Positions 6,874-13,343 of a DNA stretch of 13,541 nt are shown here, piece by piece. How positions within the stretch are numbered: position 1 is the first letter of the stretch; each line of letters opens with the position of its first letter. Where the stretch lies: positions 2,074-15,614 of the forward strand of contig NZLM01000034.1 of NCBI GenBank assembly GCA_002694245.1. Direction: 5' to 3'. The notes beneath the pieces are model-generated. The model saw nothing but the letters and a program-made list of their open reading frames with translations, was not told the origin of the DNA and did no database searches. The DNA is from Methanobacteriota archaeon. GTDB lineage: Archaea > Thermoplasmatota > Poseidoniia > Poseidoniales > Poseidoniaceae. Both the position numbers and the translations under genes were made by a program.

Positions 6874-8369
6874 GCCAATTGTTTGAGCACAATGGTGCTG
6901 AAGGAAAGGGCTACTCTCAGCCAGACCCGATTATGTCCACAGATAATCTACACATCCCAAATAACCTAATGAGATCAAACAAAGCCAGATGGCCGAGAAT
7001 TTCAGAGCCAGAAATGGTAAGGCACTATACTTGGCTAAGCTCTAGGAATTTCGGTATTGACACCGGGTTCTATCCTCTTGGTTCATGCACAATGAAACAT
7101 AACCCAAGAGTAAACGAAGTTATTGCACAGTTACCGGGAATAGCCGATATTCATCCGCTTCAACCCGATCACCACATACAAGGAACACTTGCAATATTCC
7201 ATGAAATGCAGCACATGCTTGCAGTCTGTGCTGGTATGGATGATGTAACCTTGCAACCTGTAGCAGGAGCACAGGGAGAATTCACAGCAATAAGGTGTAT
7301 CCAAGAGTACTTTAGGCACAGAGGAGAATTGCAACGTACCAAGGTCATTGTCCCAGATTCAGCACACGGCACAAACCCTGCTAGTGCAGCTATGGCCGGT
7401 TTTGAAATTGTTGAAATACCAAGTCAGGAAGATGGCAGAATAGATCTCGCCGCCCTCAGGGCTGTGGTTGGAGACGATACTGCTGCTATGATGATTACAA
7501 ATCCGAACACTCTCGGTTTGTTTGAGACTGACATCGCAGAAGCAGCCGAAATTGTACATGAAGCCGGCGGCCAAATGTACTATGATGGTGCTAACTTCAA
7601 TGCTATTCTAGGTAGAACATCACCAGGAATAATGGGCTTTGATGCTGTGCACTACAATCTTCACAAAACATTTAGCCAACCTCATGGAGGGGGAGGTCCT
7701 GGTTCAGGCCCAATTGGTGTTAAATCACACCTAGCAGAGTTCCTACCAGGTCCAGTTGTGAAGAAAAGACCAATCATGCCAGATGACAAATTAACATCGA
7801 TAAATACGGAGTGGTGGTATCATTGGTATGAGCCACAGTACACTATCGGTAAGGTGCAGCAGTGGCACGGAAATAGCGGAGCTGTAATCAGGTCATGGGC
7901 TTACTACAGAAGGTACGGTAAAGACCTGAGAGCAATGTCTGAGCACGCTGTACTCAATGCAAACTATCTTCGCCATCGAATTATGGAAGAAGCAAAGATT
8001 GCTGGCGTAGATCATCTATTCTGTGACGGTGCAGAAATTGAAGTTGTCAAGCACGAATTTACCCTATCTATGGCCCCAATGAAAGAAGAATTGGGCGTCG
8101 GCGCAATGGACGTTGCCAAAGGTTTGCTCGATAAAGGATACATGGCACCAACAGTCTACTTCCCGTTAGTCGTACCCGAATGTATGATGTTTGAGCCTAC
8201 AGAAACAGAATCCAAAGATACACTCGATGAATTTGCTAAGAAATTCATAGAGGTACTGCAAGAGGACCCAGAGGTACTTCACAATGCACCCATTACCACT
8301 AAGGTCAGAAGGGTTGATGAAGTATATGCTGCTAGAAATTTGACTCTTTCATATCCATTTGAAGAATGA
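6870..8369 (+). CDS. gcvPB: Glycine dehydrogenase (decarboxylating), subunit 2 (C-terminal half of P protein, PLP-binding)
   Basis: The subunit that carries PLP in the split glycine decarboxylase; partner of GcvPA. It has 499 residues, close to the family's usual 480-500. The motifs are intact: FYPLGSCTMKHNPRVNE near residue 70, LQPVAGAQGEFT around 130, DSAHGTNPASAAM around 168, ITNPNTLGLFE around 210, and NLHKTFSQPHGGGGPGSGP, where Lys266 is the PLP Schiff-base lysine followed by the glycine-rich loop. The C-terminal part has the YMAPTVYFPLVVPE and EPTETESKDTLDEF segments. The start is set by the Shine-Dalgarno at 6857-6864. No gcvH follows; the next gene is an unrelated membrane protein 51 bp away. 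Confidence 0.97.
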   Translation: MSQLFEHNGAEGKGYSQPDPIMSTDNLHIPNNLMRSNKARWPRISEPEMVRHYTWLSSRNFGIDTGFYPLGSCTMKHNPRVNEVIAQLPGIADIHPLQPDHHIQGTLAIFHEMQHMLAVCAGMDDVTLQPVAGAQGEFTAIRCIQEYFRHRGELQRTKVIVPDSAHGTNPASAAMAGFEIVEIPSQEDGRIDLAALRAVVGDDTAAMMITNPNTLGLFETDIAEAAEIVHEAGGQMYYDGANFNAILGRTSPGIMGFDAVHYNLHKTFSQPHGGGGPGSGPIGVKSHLAEFLPGPVVKKRPIMPDDKLTSINTEWWYHWYEPQYTIGKVQQWHGNSGAVIRSWAYYRRYGKDLRAMSEHAVLNANYLRHRIMEEAKIAGVDHLFCDGAEIEVVKHEFTLSMAPMKEELGVGAMDVAKGLLDKGYMAPTVYFPLVVPECMMFEPTETESKDTLDEFAKKFIEVLQEDPEVLHNAPITTKVRRVDEVYAARNLTLSYPFEE

Positions 8370-8390
8370 GGTATTCCCTCGAAAATAAAG

Positions 8391-8398
8391 AAATAATT
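8391..8398 (+). promoter_or_regulatory. TATA-like box for the membrane-protein gene at 8421
   Basis: AAATAATT centred about 27 bases before the ATG at 8421, in an A-rich stretch, at the same leaderless distance seen for gcvT. It suggests the membrane-protein gene has its own promoter after gcvPB. Weak evidence on its own. Confidence 0.35.
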
Positions 8399-8420
8399 CA
8401 AATTCTTGGGTTTGTAAAGA

Positions 8421-8963
8421 ATGACAATGCAGTGGGAAGAACACGATATTGATGGCCCCGGGCCTAAGATGTTGTTTCCTATGGCGTGGTCATTACTTCC
8501 ACTTGTTGGCGGGTTCCTGTTATTGATAAAAGATGGAGAAAATCTTCTCGCAACATCATTTGTTGCTGCGGGTATTATGCTGTCTCTGATTGCTGTATGG
8601 ATTGGAACAACTCAGATGCCTGGCAGGGTAGATATGCTAGTTCTAATGATCTCTCCTTTCTCAGCATTTGCGTTGTTCTTCCAGCCACCTTTCATTGTCC
8701 AGATATTGGTGGCAATCGGTGCTTGGACTGTGAATTACAGAACAGCCGCTATGTTGTCGGCTCTAGCAGGTAAATCATACCGATTAGATTGGGATGTCAA
8801 TAAACAGATTCCCCACATTGAATCAGCCAAGTTCTTCAGTAGGAAGTGGAAGCCTAGGCCGTTGTTCCGTTTAGGAACTAATGTGGTTAGAGGTGTGAAA
8901 ATCGATGGCAGGACAATGCTTGAATCAGATGAACCAATACAATTCTTGCTTGAAGATGGCTGA
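8421..8963 (+). CDS. Unrecognised membrane protein with four predicted helices
   Basis: 180 residues; I do not recognise the family. Four hydrophobic segments lie at about residues 18-36, 44-62, 70-87 and 89-111, after a short acidic N-terminus (QWEEHDIDGPGPK). The last 65 residues are soluble and start with KSYRLDWDVNKQIPHIESAK, then a basic patch (FSRKWKPRP) and an acidic end. By the positive-inside rule the basic C-terminal part is probably cytoplasmic. The next in-frame ATG is at 8427, so the start is uncertain by two codons; 8421 fits the TATA-like spacing. The spacing of 51 bp from gcvPB and 88 bp to purE, with hairpins after the stop, suggests a stand-alone gene. Protein-like codon use, helix pattern and the absence of any better frame support it as real. 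Confidence 0.75.
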   Translation: MTMQWEEHDIDGPGPKMLFPMAWSLLPLVGGFLLLIKDGENLLATSFVAAGIMLSLIAVWIGTTQMPGRVDMLVLMISPFSAFALFFQPPFIVQILVAIGAWTVNYRTAAMLSALAGKSYRLDWDVNKQIPHIESAKFFSRKWKPRPLFRLGTNVVRGVKIDGRTMLESDEPIQFLLEDG

Positions 8964-8998
8964 TGTATTTCATCAAAAATAGAAATCTAGGAGATTTC
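8961..8998. repeat. Two successive perfect hairpins after the membrane-protein gene
   Basis: TGATG-TATTT-CATCA (8961-8975, including the stop codon) is followed 6 bases later by GAAATCT-AGG-AGATTTC (8982-8998). Both stems are perfect, 5 and 7 bp. The A5 run at 8975-8979 lies between them; there is no T run after the second. They may form the 3' end of the upstream mRNA or part of the purE leader. Confidence 0.5.
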
Positions 8999-9016
8999 GT
9001 AAATTAGAAACACGCG

Positions 9017-9050
9017 GTACGTTGATGAACCACCGTCAATGCGCGTACGT
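9017..9050 (+). promoter_or_regulatory. Repeated GTACGT motif in front of purE
   Basis: GTACGT occurs at 9017-9022 and 9045-9050, 28 bases apart, each in a CG-rich context (CGCGGTACGT and GCGCGTACGT) unlike the A/T-rich surroundings. The second copy contains the palindrome CGTACG and ends one base before the purE ATG at 9052. It could be an operator, or merely coding sequence if purE starts at 9025. Confidence 0.25.
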
Positions 9051-9051
9051 C

Positions 9052-9534
9052 ATGGACGTAACGATACTACTTGGTTCCAAATCAGATATGCCTGTAGCAG
9101 AAAAGTGTACTAAGATACTCGAACAATTCGATGTGCCTTACCAACTGCGTGTAGCTAGCGCTCATCGCTCCCCTGCATTTGTTGAGCAGATAATTCATGA
9201 TGCTGAAGCAGATGGTTGCTCAATTTTCATTGCAATGGCAGGACTAGCAGCAGCTCTCCCTGGTGCTGTTGCTGCCCTCACAACTAAGCCTGTGATTGGA
9301 GTGCCATGTGGCGGAAGAGTACCATATGACAGTCTACTATCAATCGTACAATTACCACCAGGTGTACCAGCAGCAACTGTTGGTGTTGACCGCGGCGACA
9401 ACGCTGGATATCTAGCTGTTCAAATGTTAGCTCTTGCTAATGATAGCTACGCTGCTGCTTTGAAGCAGAATAAACTAGATCAAGTTGCTAGAGTAAAGCA
9501 AATGGACGCTGAGGTAAACGGAAGGGATGCTTGA
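9052..9534 (+). CDS. purE: Phosphoribosylaminoimidazole carboxylase, PurE family
   Basis: Makes carboxyaminoimidazole ribonucleotide (CAIR) in purine synthesis, either as N5-CAIR mutase (with PurK) or as AIR carboxylase using CO2 directly. It has 160 residues, the normal length. Visible motifs: ILLGSKSDMPVAEK (phosphate-binding GSxSD) at residues 5-18, ASAHRSP with the active-site histidine around residue 40, AMAGLAAALPGAVAALT around 65, KPVIGVPCGG, then YDSLLSIVQLPPGVPAATVG. In bacterial mutases the third motif is usually GGAAHLPG; here the histidine position is Ala. Start: the family begins directly with the beta strand before GSxSD, so ATG 9052 is preferred over ATG 9025, although neither has a clear Shine-Dalgarno. 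The stop overlaps the guaAb start by one base (TGATG). Confidence 0.93.
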   Translation: MDVTILLGSKSDMPVAEKCTKILEQFDVPYQLRVASAHRSPAFVEQIIHDAEADGCSIFIAMAGLAAALPGAVAALTTKPVIGVPCGGRVPYDSLLSIVQLPPGVPAATVGVDRGDNAGYLAVQMLALANDSYAAALKQNKLDQVARVKQMDAEVNGRDA

Positions 9535-10481
9535 TGTTTGACTCTTCATCGTTCATTGAAGAGTCAGCTCAAAAGATGAAAGATGAAATTGATGACATAG
9601 CTATTATCGCATGTAGCGGGGGAGTTGATTCCACAGTCGCTGCAGTTATAGCAAATCAAGCGATTGGTGACAAGCTACATTGTGTATATGTTGACACTGG
9701 CCTGATGCGCAAAAACGAAACTGAGGAAATACAAACCATGCTTGAATCCCATGGTCTAAATCTAACAACAGTTTTCGCAGAAGATCGTTATTTTGAGGCA
9801 CTTGCTGATGTCACCGAGCCCGAAGCAAAACGGAAAATAATTGGCGAATTATTCATCAGAATATTTGAGGAAGAACAAGCCAAGGTTGGTGCAAAGTACC
9901 TTGTTCAAGGAACAATTGCTCCAGACTGGATTGAATCTGGCGGTGGAGTACGTGACACAATCAAAAGCCATCACAATGTAGGAGGCCTTCCTGAAGATAT
10001 GACATTAGAAGTTGTTGAACCTCTTCGAGATCTGTACAAAGACGAAGTAAGAGAATTGGCCAGAGCTCTTGAAATTAAGGTCGCAGATAGGCAGCCTTTC
10101 CCAGGGCCTGGTTTGGCAGTTAGGTGTCTTGGACCTTTAACCAAGGAAAGAGTCCACGTTGTTCGAGAGGCCTGTGCAATAGTTGAGGAAGAATTAGAGA
10201 ATGCCGCAGCAGAAGGTAAAATTGAGATTCCGTGGCAGTACTTTGCTGCTCTTCTACCTGTAAGGTCAGTAGGTGTTCATGGAGATGTTCGTGCATATGG
10301 TGAGACAGTTGTTGTAAGAGCTGTTCAATCCTTAGATGGAATGTCGGCAAGATATTCTACTATACCTCATGACGTACTAGCCAAAATTAGTACGCGAATC
10401 ACTAATACTGTCAAAGGCGCAGTCAATAGAGTGGTGTATGATATAACACACAAACCGCCGGGAACTATTGAGTGGGAATAA
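9534..10481 (+). CDS. guaAb: GMP synthase subunit B, ATP-pyrophosphatase subunit
   Basis: Activates XMP with ATP to adenylyl-XMP and uses ammonia to make GMP, the last step to guanine nucleotides. It has 315 residues, the size of the archaeal free-standing synthetase subunit. The glutaminase domain fused in bacteria is absent and is a separate gene (GuaAa) not in this window. Motifs: the PP-loop SGGVDS at residues 28-33, YVDTGLMRKNE near 58-68, VQGTIAPDWIESG around 125, SHHNVGGLPEDM around 145, RQPFPGPGLAVRCLG around 185, and the C-terminal TNTVKGAVNRVVYDITHKPP with PPGTIEWE at the very end. ATG 9534 is chosen over the TTG just before it. The one-base TGATG overlap with purE indicates translational coupling, and both genes serve purine synthesis. 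It converges with the minus-strand operon with a 2-bp gap. Confidence 0.96.
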   Translation: MFDSSSFIEESAQKMKDEIDDIAIIACSGGVDSTVAAVIANQAIGDKLHCVYVDTGLMRKNETEEIQTMLESHGLNLTTVFAEDRYFEALADVTEPEAKRKIIGELFIRIFEEEQAKVGAKYLVQGTIAPDWIESGGGVRDTIKSHHNVGGLPEDMTLEVVEPLRDLYKDEVRELARALEIKVADRQPFPGPGLAVRCLGPLTKERVHVVREACAIVEEELENAAAEGKIEIPWQYFAALLPVRSVGVHGDVRAYGETVVVRAVQSLDGMSARYSTIPHDVLAKISTRITNTVKGAVNRVVYDITHKPPGTIEWE

Positions 10482-10483
10482 TC

Positions 10484-10711
10484 TCACAATGGTGTTTTGA
10501 AACCAATTGCTCTTACGACACACCAACCAATTTTTGCCTCGAAAATTGCGAAAGCACCACCCAAGGCGATTGCTCCTGCTGCATACCACCAGAATGTAGA
10601 GGAAAGCAAGCCTAGCAAAATTATTGCACATAGCACAATCGAAGCAGCGATCGCAGCAATTCCGGTTAGCAACCTAGCAAGTTTTCCCTTTGCATCTATG
10701 TTACATTCCAT
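10484..10711 (-). CDS. Small YgaP/DUF2892-like membrane protein
   Basis: 75 residues. The pattern is that of the DUF2892 (YgaP-type transmembrane) family: a CN(I)DAKGKLARLLTG start, two hydrophobic helices (about residues 16-36 and 40-58), a GAFAIFEAKIGWCVVRAIG segment with a Cys after Gly-Trp, and a KTPL end. The two cysteines (CN near the start and GWC near the end) are the notable conserved points. Family function is unknown; some members are fused to rhodanese domains. Start: ATG at 10711 has GGTG 5 bases upstream, overlapping the crtB stop, and the gap to crtB is 8 bp, so it is the last gene of the crt operon. Its stop lies 2 bp from the end of guaAb on the other strand. Confidence 0.85.
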   Translation of the reverse strand: MECNIDAKGKLARLLTGIAAIAASIVLCAIILLGLLSSTFWWYAAGAIALGGAFAIFEAKIGWCVVRAIGFKTPL

Positions 10712-10714
10712 ATT

Positions 10715-10720
10715 ATCACC
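10715..10720 (-). promoter_or_regulatory. Shine-Dalgarno for the DUF2892-like gene
   Basis: GGTGAT on the minus strand; its GGTG core lies 5 bases from the ATG at 10711 and overlaps the last base of the crtB stop codon. It decides the start and ties the small gene to crtB. Confidence 0.65.
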
Positions 10721-11715
10721 TAATTTGAAGAGAACCTTGCTTTAAATTTGAGATAATTAATCTTCAGCCAGAGGGACAACTTTGCAGGTTTGCTTAGCTT
10801 CAATGGAGTGGTGAATACGTCTCCTGACTTCCTGATTATTTGGTTGAATATTTTCGTGTAAGCATCTTGCATTATCTTAGGCTGAACTCTGGATCTGGTG
10901 TCCAGATAATCGAATAGAAGAAGAGCAGATGTCTGATGACGCCTTACCACAGTTAGGTATTCTCTGACAAATGCAGACCAAGATGGATTTGATGCAAGTG
11001 CAATCTCTCCAAGATCATCAACGTCGATATTGAATTCTGCTAGGACATCAACGGGCAGATAGACTCTTCCCCTCTCATAGTCTTCAGATACATCTCGAAG
11101 TACGTTAATAAGTTGCATTTGTATTCCTAAATCGATTGCATGTAGACGAGCAGCCCTATCTTCATAGCCATAAATCTCAATGAGGATTAGTCCAACAGCT
11201 GAAGCGACCTTATAGCAATATGAGCGAAGTTCGTCCCATGTTTTGCATTGGACAGAGAACAAATCATCTTCCATTCCTTCAATTACTGTTTCAAAGTCCT
11301 GAAGTCTAATTGGGTATTTTTTGAAAACATCTTGAAGTGCTATGAAAACCGGGTTATCTTCGGTTGTAATTAGGCCTTGACTTGCTCGAACTAAATCATT
11401 TCTAACCGATACCAACGACATTAATCTGTGCATGTGGACTTCATCTGAATTAGCAACTTCTCGATCACTGTGTATGTTGACAAGTAGGTCATTCCTTTCC
11501 ATTGCTTGGTGAATCAGGTCATCAGTAATTTTCACATCAGGAGTTTCATCTCCATCAACAATATCGTCAACCCATCGGCACAGTGCATAAACTGCATGTA
11601 CGGCCTTTCTCTTTTCAATTTCTAAGGCTGAAAATGAACTGTAAAAAGTGGTGGATGCATCTCTACAAACATTCTGACAATGCTCGTATGCAACCTCCAC
11701 ATCAGTTCTTGTCAT
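10720..11715 (-). CDS. crtB: Phytoene synthase
   Basis: Condenses two geranylgeranyl diphosphates head to head into 15-cis-phytoene, the first committed carotenoid step; membrane-associated. It has 331 residues, normal length. Both Mg2+-diphosphate motifs are present: D50-D51-x-x-D54 in ALCRWVDDIVDG, and D208-x-x-x-D212 in INVLRDVSEDYERGRVYLP. Family segments FYSSFSALEIEKRKAVHAVYA and YCYKVASAVGLILIEIYGY are also clear. Squalene synthase is the main alternative; the LRDVSEDYERGRVYLP form and the neighbouring crtI favour phytoene synthase. Start: ATG 11715, preceded by GAGGTG that overlaps the crtI stop; the gap to crtI is 9 bp. The gene is followed by the DUF2892-like protein. Confidence 0.93.
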   Translation of the reverse strand: MTRTDVEVAYEHCQNVCRDASTTFYSSFSALEIEKRKAVHAVYALCRWVDDIVDGDETPDVKITDDLIHQAMERNDLLVNIHSDREVANSDEVHMHRLMSLVSVRNDLVRASQGLITTEDNPVFIALQDVFKKYPIRLQDFETVIEGMEDDLFSVQCKTWDELRSYCYKVASAVGLILIEIYGYEDRAARLHAIDLGIQMQLINVLRDVSEDYERGRVYLPVDVLAEFNIDVDDLGEIALASNPSWSAFVREYLTVVRRHQTSALLLFDYLDTRSRVQPKIMQDAYTKIFNQIIRKSGDVFTTPLKLSKPAKLSLWLKINYLKFKARFSSN

Positions 11716-11720
11716 TGTAA

Positions 11721-11726
11721 CACCTC
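11721..11726 (-). promoter_or_regulatory. Shine-Dalgarno for crtB
   Basis: GAGGTG on the minus strand overlaps the crtI stop codon and ends 5 bases before the crtB ATG at 11715. It matches the GGTG core and spacing seen before gcvPB and the DUF2892-like gene, and supports coupling of crtI and crtB. Confidence 0.65.
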
Positions 11727-13338
11727 AAGATTGGGTTGGATTGATTGCTGTGATTTCAGATTTTGATACCGAAGCGTTCGGGTTCGGTTTGCTTCTCCTC
11801 TTGCGACTCTCGAACCATGTGTCAACGCCATTCCAATCTGGATGGATTCCTAGGCTGTCGAGCAGCAACTTAGAGCTAATTCTTGCTGACTCATAGATGA
11901 CTGGCAATCCGCTTCCTGGGTGAGTTCCCCCACCGACGAGGTACAAATTTTTGATTTCGTCGAACTCGTTCTTTGGCCTTCTCCAGAGCATTTGGTCGAG
12001 TCCGTGTGCTAAGTTGAATACAGCACCTCTGTAGCAATGGTCGCCCCAATCTTCTGGTGTGATAATCAATTCAGAGACTATGCTCTCTCTCAAACCTTCG
12101 AATCCTAGTTTTTCTTCGATTTGATCCAGGATTCTATTTCTGAAAGGATCTTTTTCGTCATCCCAGTTGATGTTCTCATGAATGTGACTCACTGGAACAA
12201 GCGCATACACAGTAGAGCATCCTTCAGGAGCCATTTGAGGGTCTGTTACACATGCATTCTGTACATAGACTGACGGGTCATCCCATGTTAGCCTGTGGTG
12301 CTTCTCAATATCCTCAAGATTGGAAACATAGTCTTTGGATGCATAGATTTGGTGATGTGGTAAATCGTCAAATGTCTTATTCACACCAAGATACAGCATG
12401 AAAGTTGAACATGAATACTTCTTTTTGTCAATTTTCTTGTTGGACCACTTCTTTCGAACATTGTCAGGGAACAGAGAGGTCATTCCTTGTGCAAAATCAG
12501 CATTCATCACTACTTTGTCAGCATAGAATGGGCCGTCTTTTGTAACGACACCTTTGATGGTCTTCTTGTCCATGATTACTTCCTGCACTTCGGTTTCCAT
12601 TCTGAAATCTACGCCCATGTCCCTGGCGATTTCTCCCATTCTTTCGGATACGCTTCCTAATCCACCCATTGGATGGAAGATACCATACTCGTACTCAAGG
12701 AAAGCAAGCATTGTGAACAAACTTGGACAATTGAAAGGTGACATTCCAAGGTATTTTGTCTGGAAGGACATAGCTAGCATCAGTCTATCATCATCGAATA
12801 TTTTCATCAAATCCTTTGCAACAGATCTCTGTGGCCTTAGGACACCAGCTACTCTTGCGGCTCTGCTTGAGATTAAATCGGTCATACCAAACCATGGCTC
12901 TTGTAGACATTGCTTTGATTTGTTAAGTTTCATTCTGTTATCTTCAAGATATTTTCTGAATCCTTCAGCATTTTTTTTGCCAGACAATTTTTCTATCCTT
13001 TCAACCATCTGCTCAACATTACTTGTGCAGTCTAGTTGTCCGCCTTGGCCAAATATCAGCCTGTAGTTGATGTCAAGTTTCTGTAGGTTCAATTCTTCGT
13101 GTGCATCGAGTCCAACAGCTTGGAAAATGTCCTCAATTACTTCAGGGTAGTGGAAGAATGTTGGACCCAGATCGAACTTGAATCCATCTCTTTCGAATAC
13201 CTTGTTACGTCCTCCGACTTTTGCAGATCTTTCGAAGACAGTTACCTTGACTCCAGACTTAGCAAGGAGTAATGCTGATGCCAGACCTCCGGGTCCAGCA
13301 CCGATTATTGCTACTGATGGTTGTTTTGTTTCTGACAT
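11725..13338 (-). CDS. crtI: Phytoene desaturase (CrtI family)
   Basis: FAD-dependent desaturase that introduces double bonds into phytoene toward lycopene or a related product; membrane-associated. It has 537 residues, slightly longer than the usual 490-510. The N-terminal Rossmann FAD motif is AIIGAGPGGLASALLLAKSG (residues 10-29), followed by VFERSAKVGGRNKVF and DLGPTFFHYP. The C-terminal CrtI signature is LVGGGTHPGSGLPVIYESAR at about 467-486. A polar tail of some 40 residues (with RKRRSK) follows and accounts for the extra length. Start: ATG 13338 has GTGA 5 bases upstream and lies just before the motif. A GTG at 13347 would overlap the previous gene by 4 bases and add MKI. The number of desaturation steps and the exact product cannot be read from the sequence; a related desaturase such as CrtN or CrtD is less likely given the crtB neighbour. 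Confidence 0.93.
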   Translation of the reverse strand: MSETKQPSVAIIGAGPGGLASALLLAKSGVKVTVFERSAKVGGRNKVFERDGFKFDLGPTFFHYPEVIEDIFQAVGLDAHEELNLQKLDINYRLIFGQGGQLDCTSNVEQMVERIEKLSGKKNAEGFRKYLEDNRMKLNKSKQCLQEPWFGMTDLISSRAARVAGVLRPQRSVAKDLMKIFDDDRLMLAMSFQTKYLGMSPFNCPSLFTMLAFLEYEYGIFHPMGGLGSVSERMGEIARDMGVDFRMETEVQEVIMDKKTIKGVVTKDGPFYADKVVMNADFAQGMTSLFPDNVRKKWSNKKIDKKKYSCSTFMLYLGVNKTFDDLPHHQIYASKDYVSNLEDIEKHHRLTWDDPSVYVQNACVTDPQMAPEGCSTVYALVPVSHIHENINWDDEKDPFRNRILDQIEEKLGFEGLRESIVSELIITPEDWGDHCYRGAVFNLAHGLDQMLWRRPKNEFDEIKNLYLVGGGTHPGSGLPVIYESARISSKLLLDSLGIHPDWNGVDTWFESRKRRSKPNPNASVSKSEITAINPTQS

Positions 13339-13343
13339 AATTT

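Noticed and set aside
10484..10745. Plus-strand frame after guaAb
   Set aside because: It overlaps the antisense of the DUF2892-like gene, which has a Shine-Dalgarno, operon spacing and family motifs.
12554..13066. A 170-residue plus-strand frame inside crtI
   Set aside because: It is the antisense of a clear CrtI coding sequence and has no recognisable domain.
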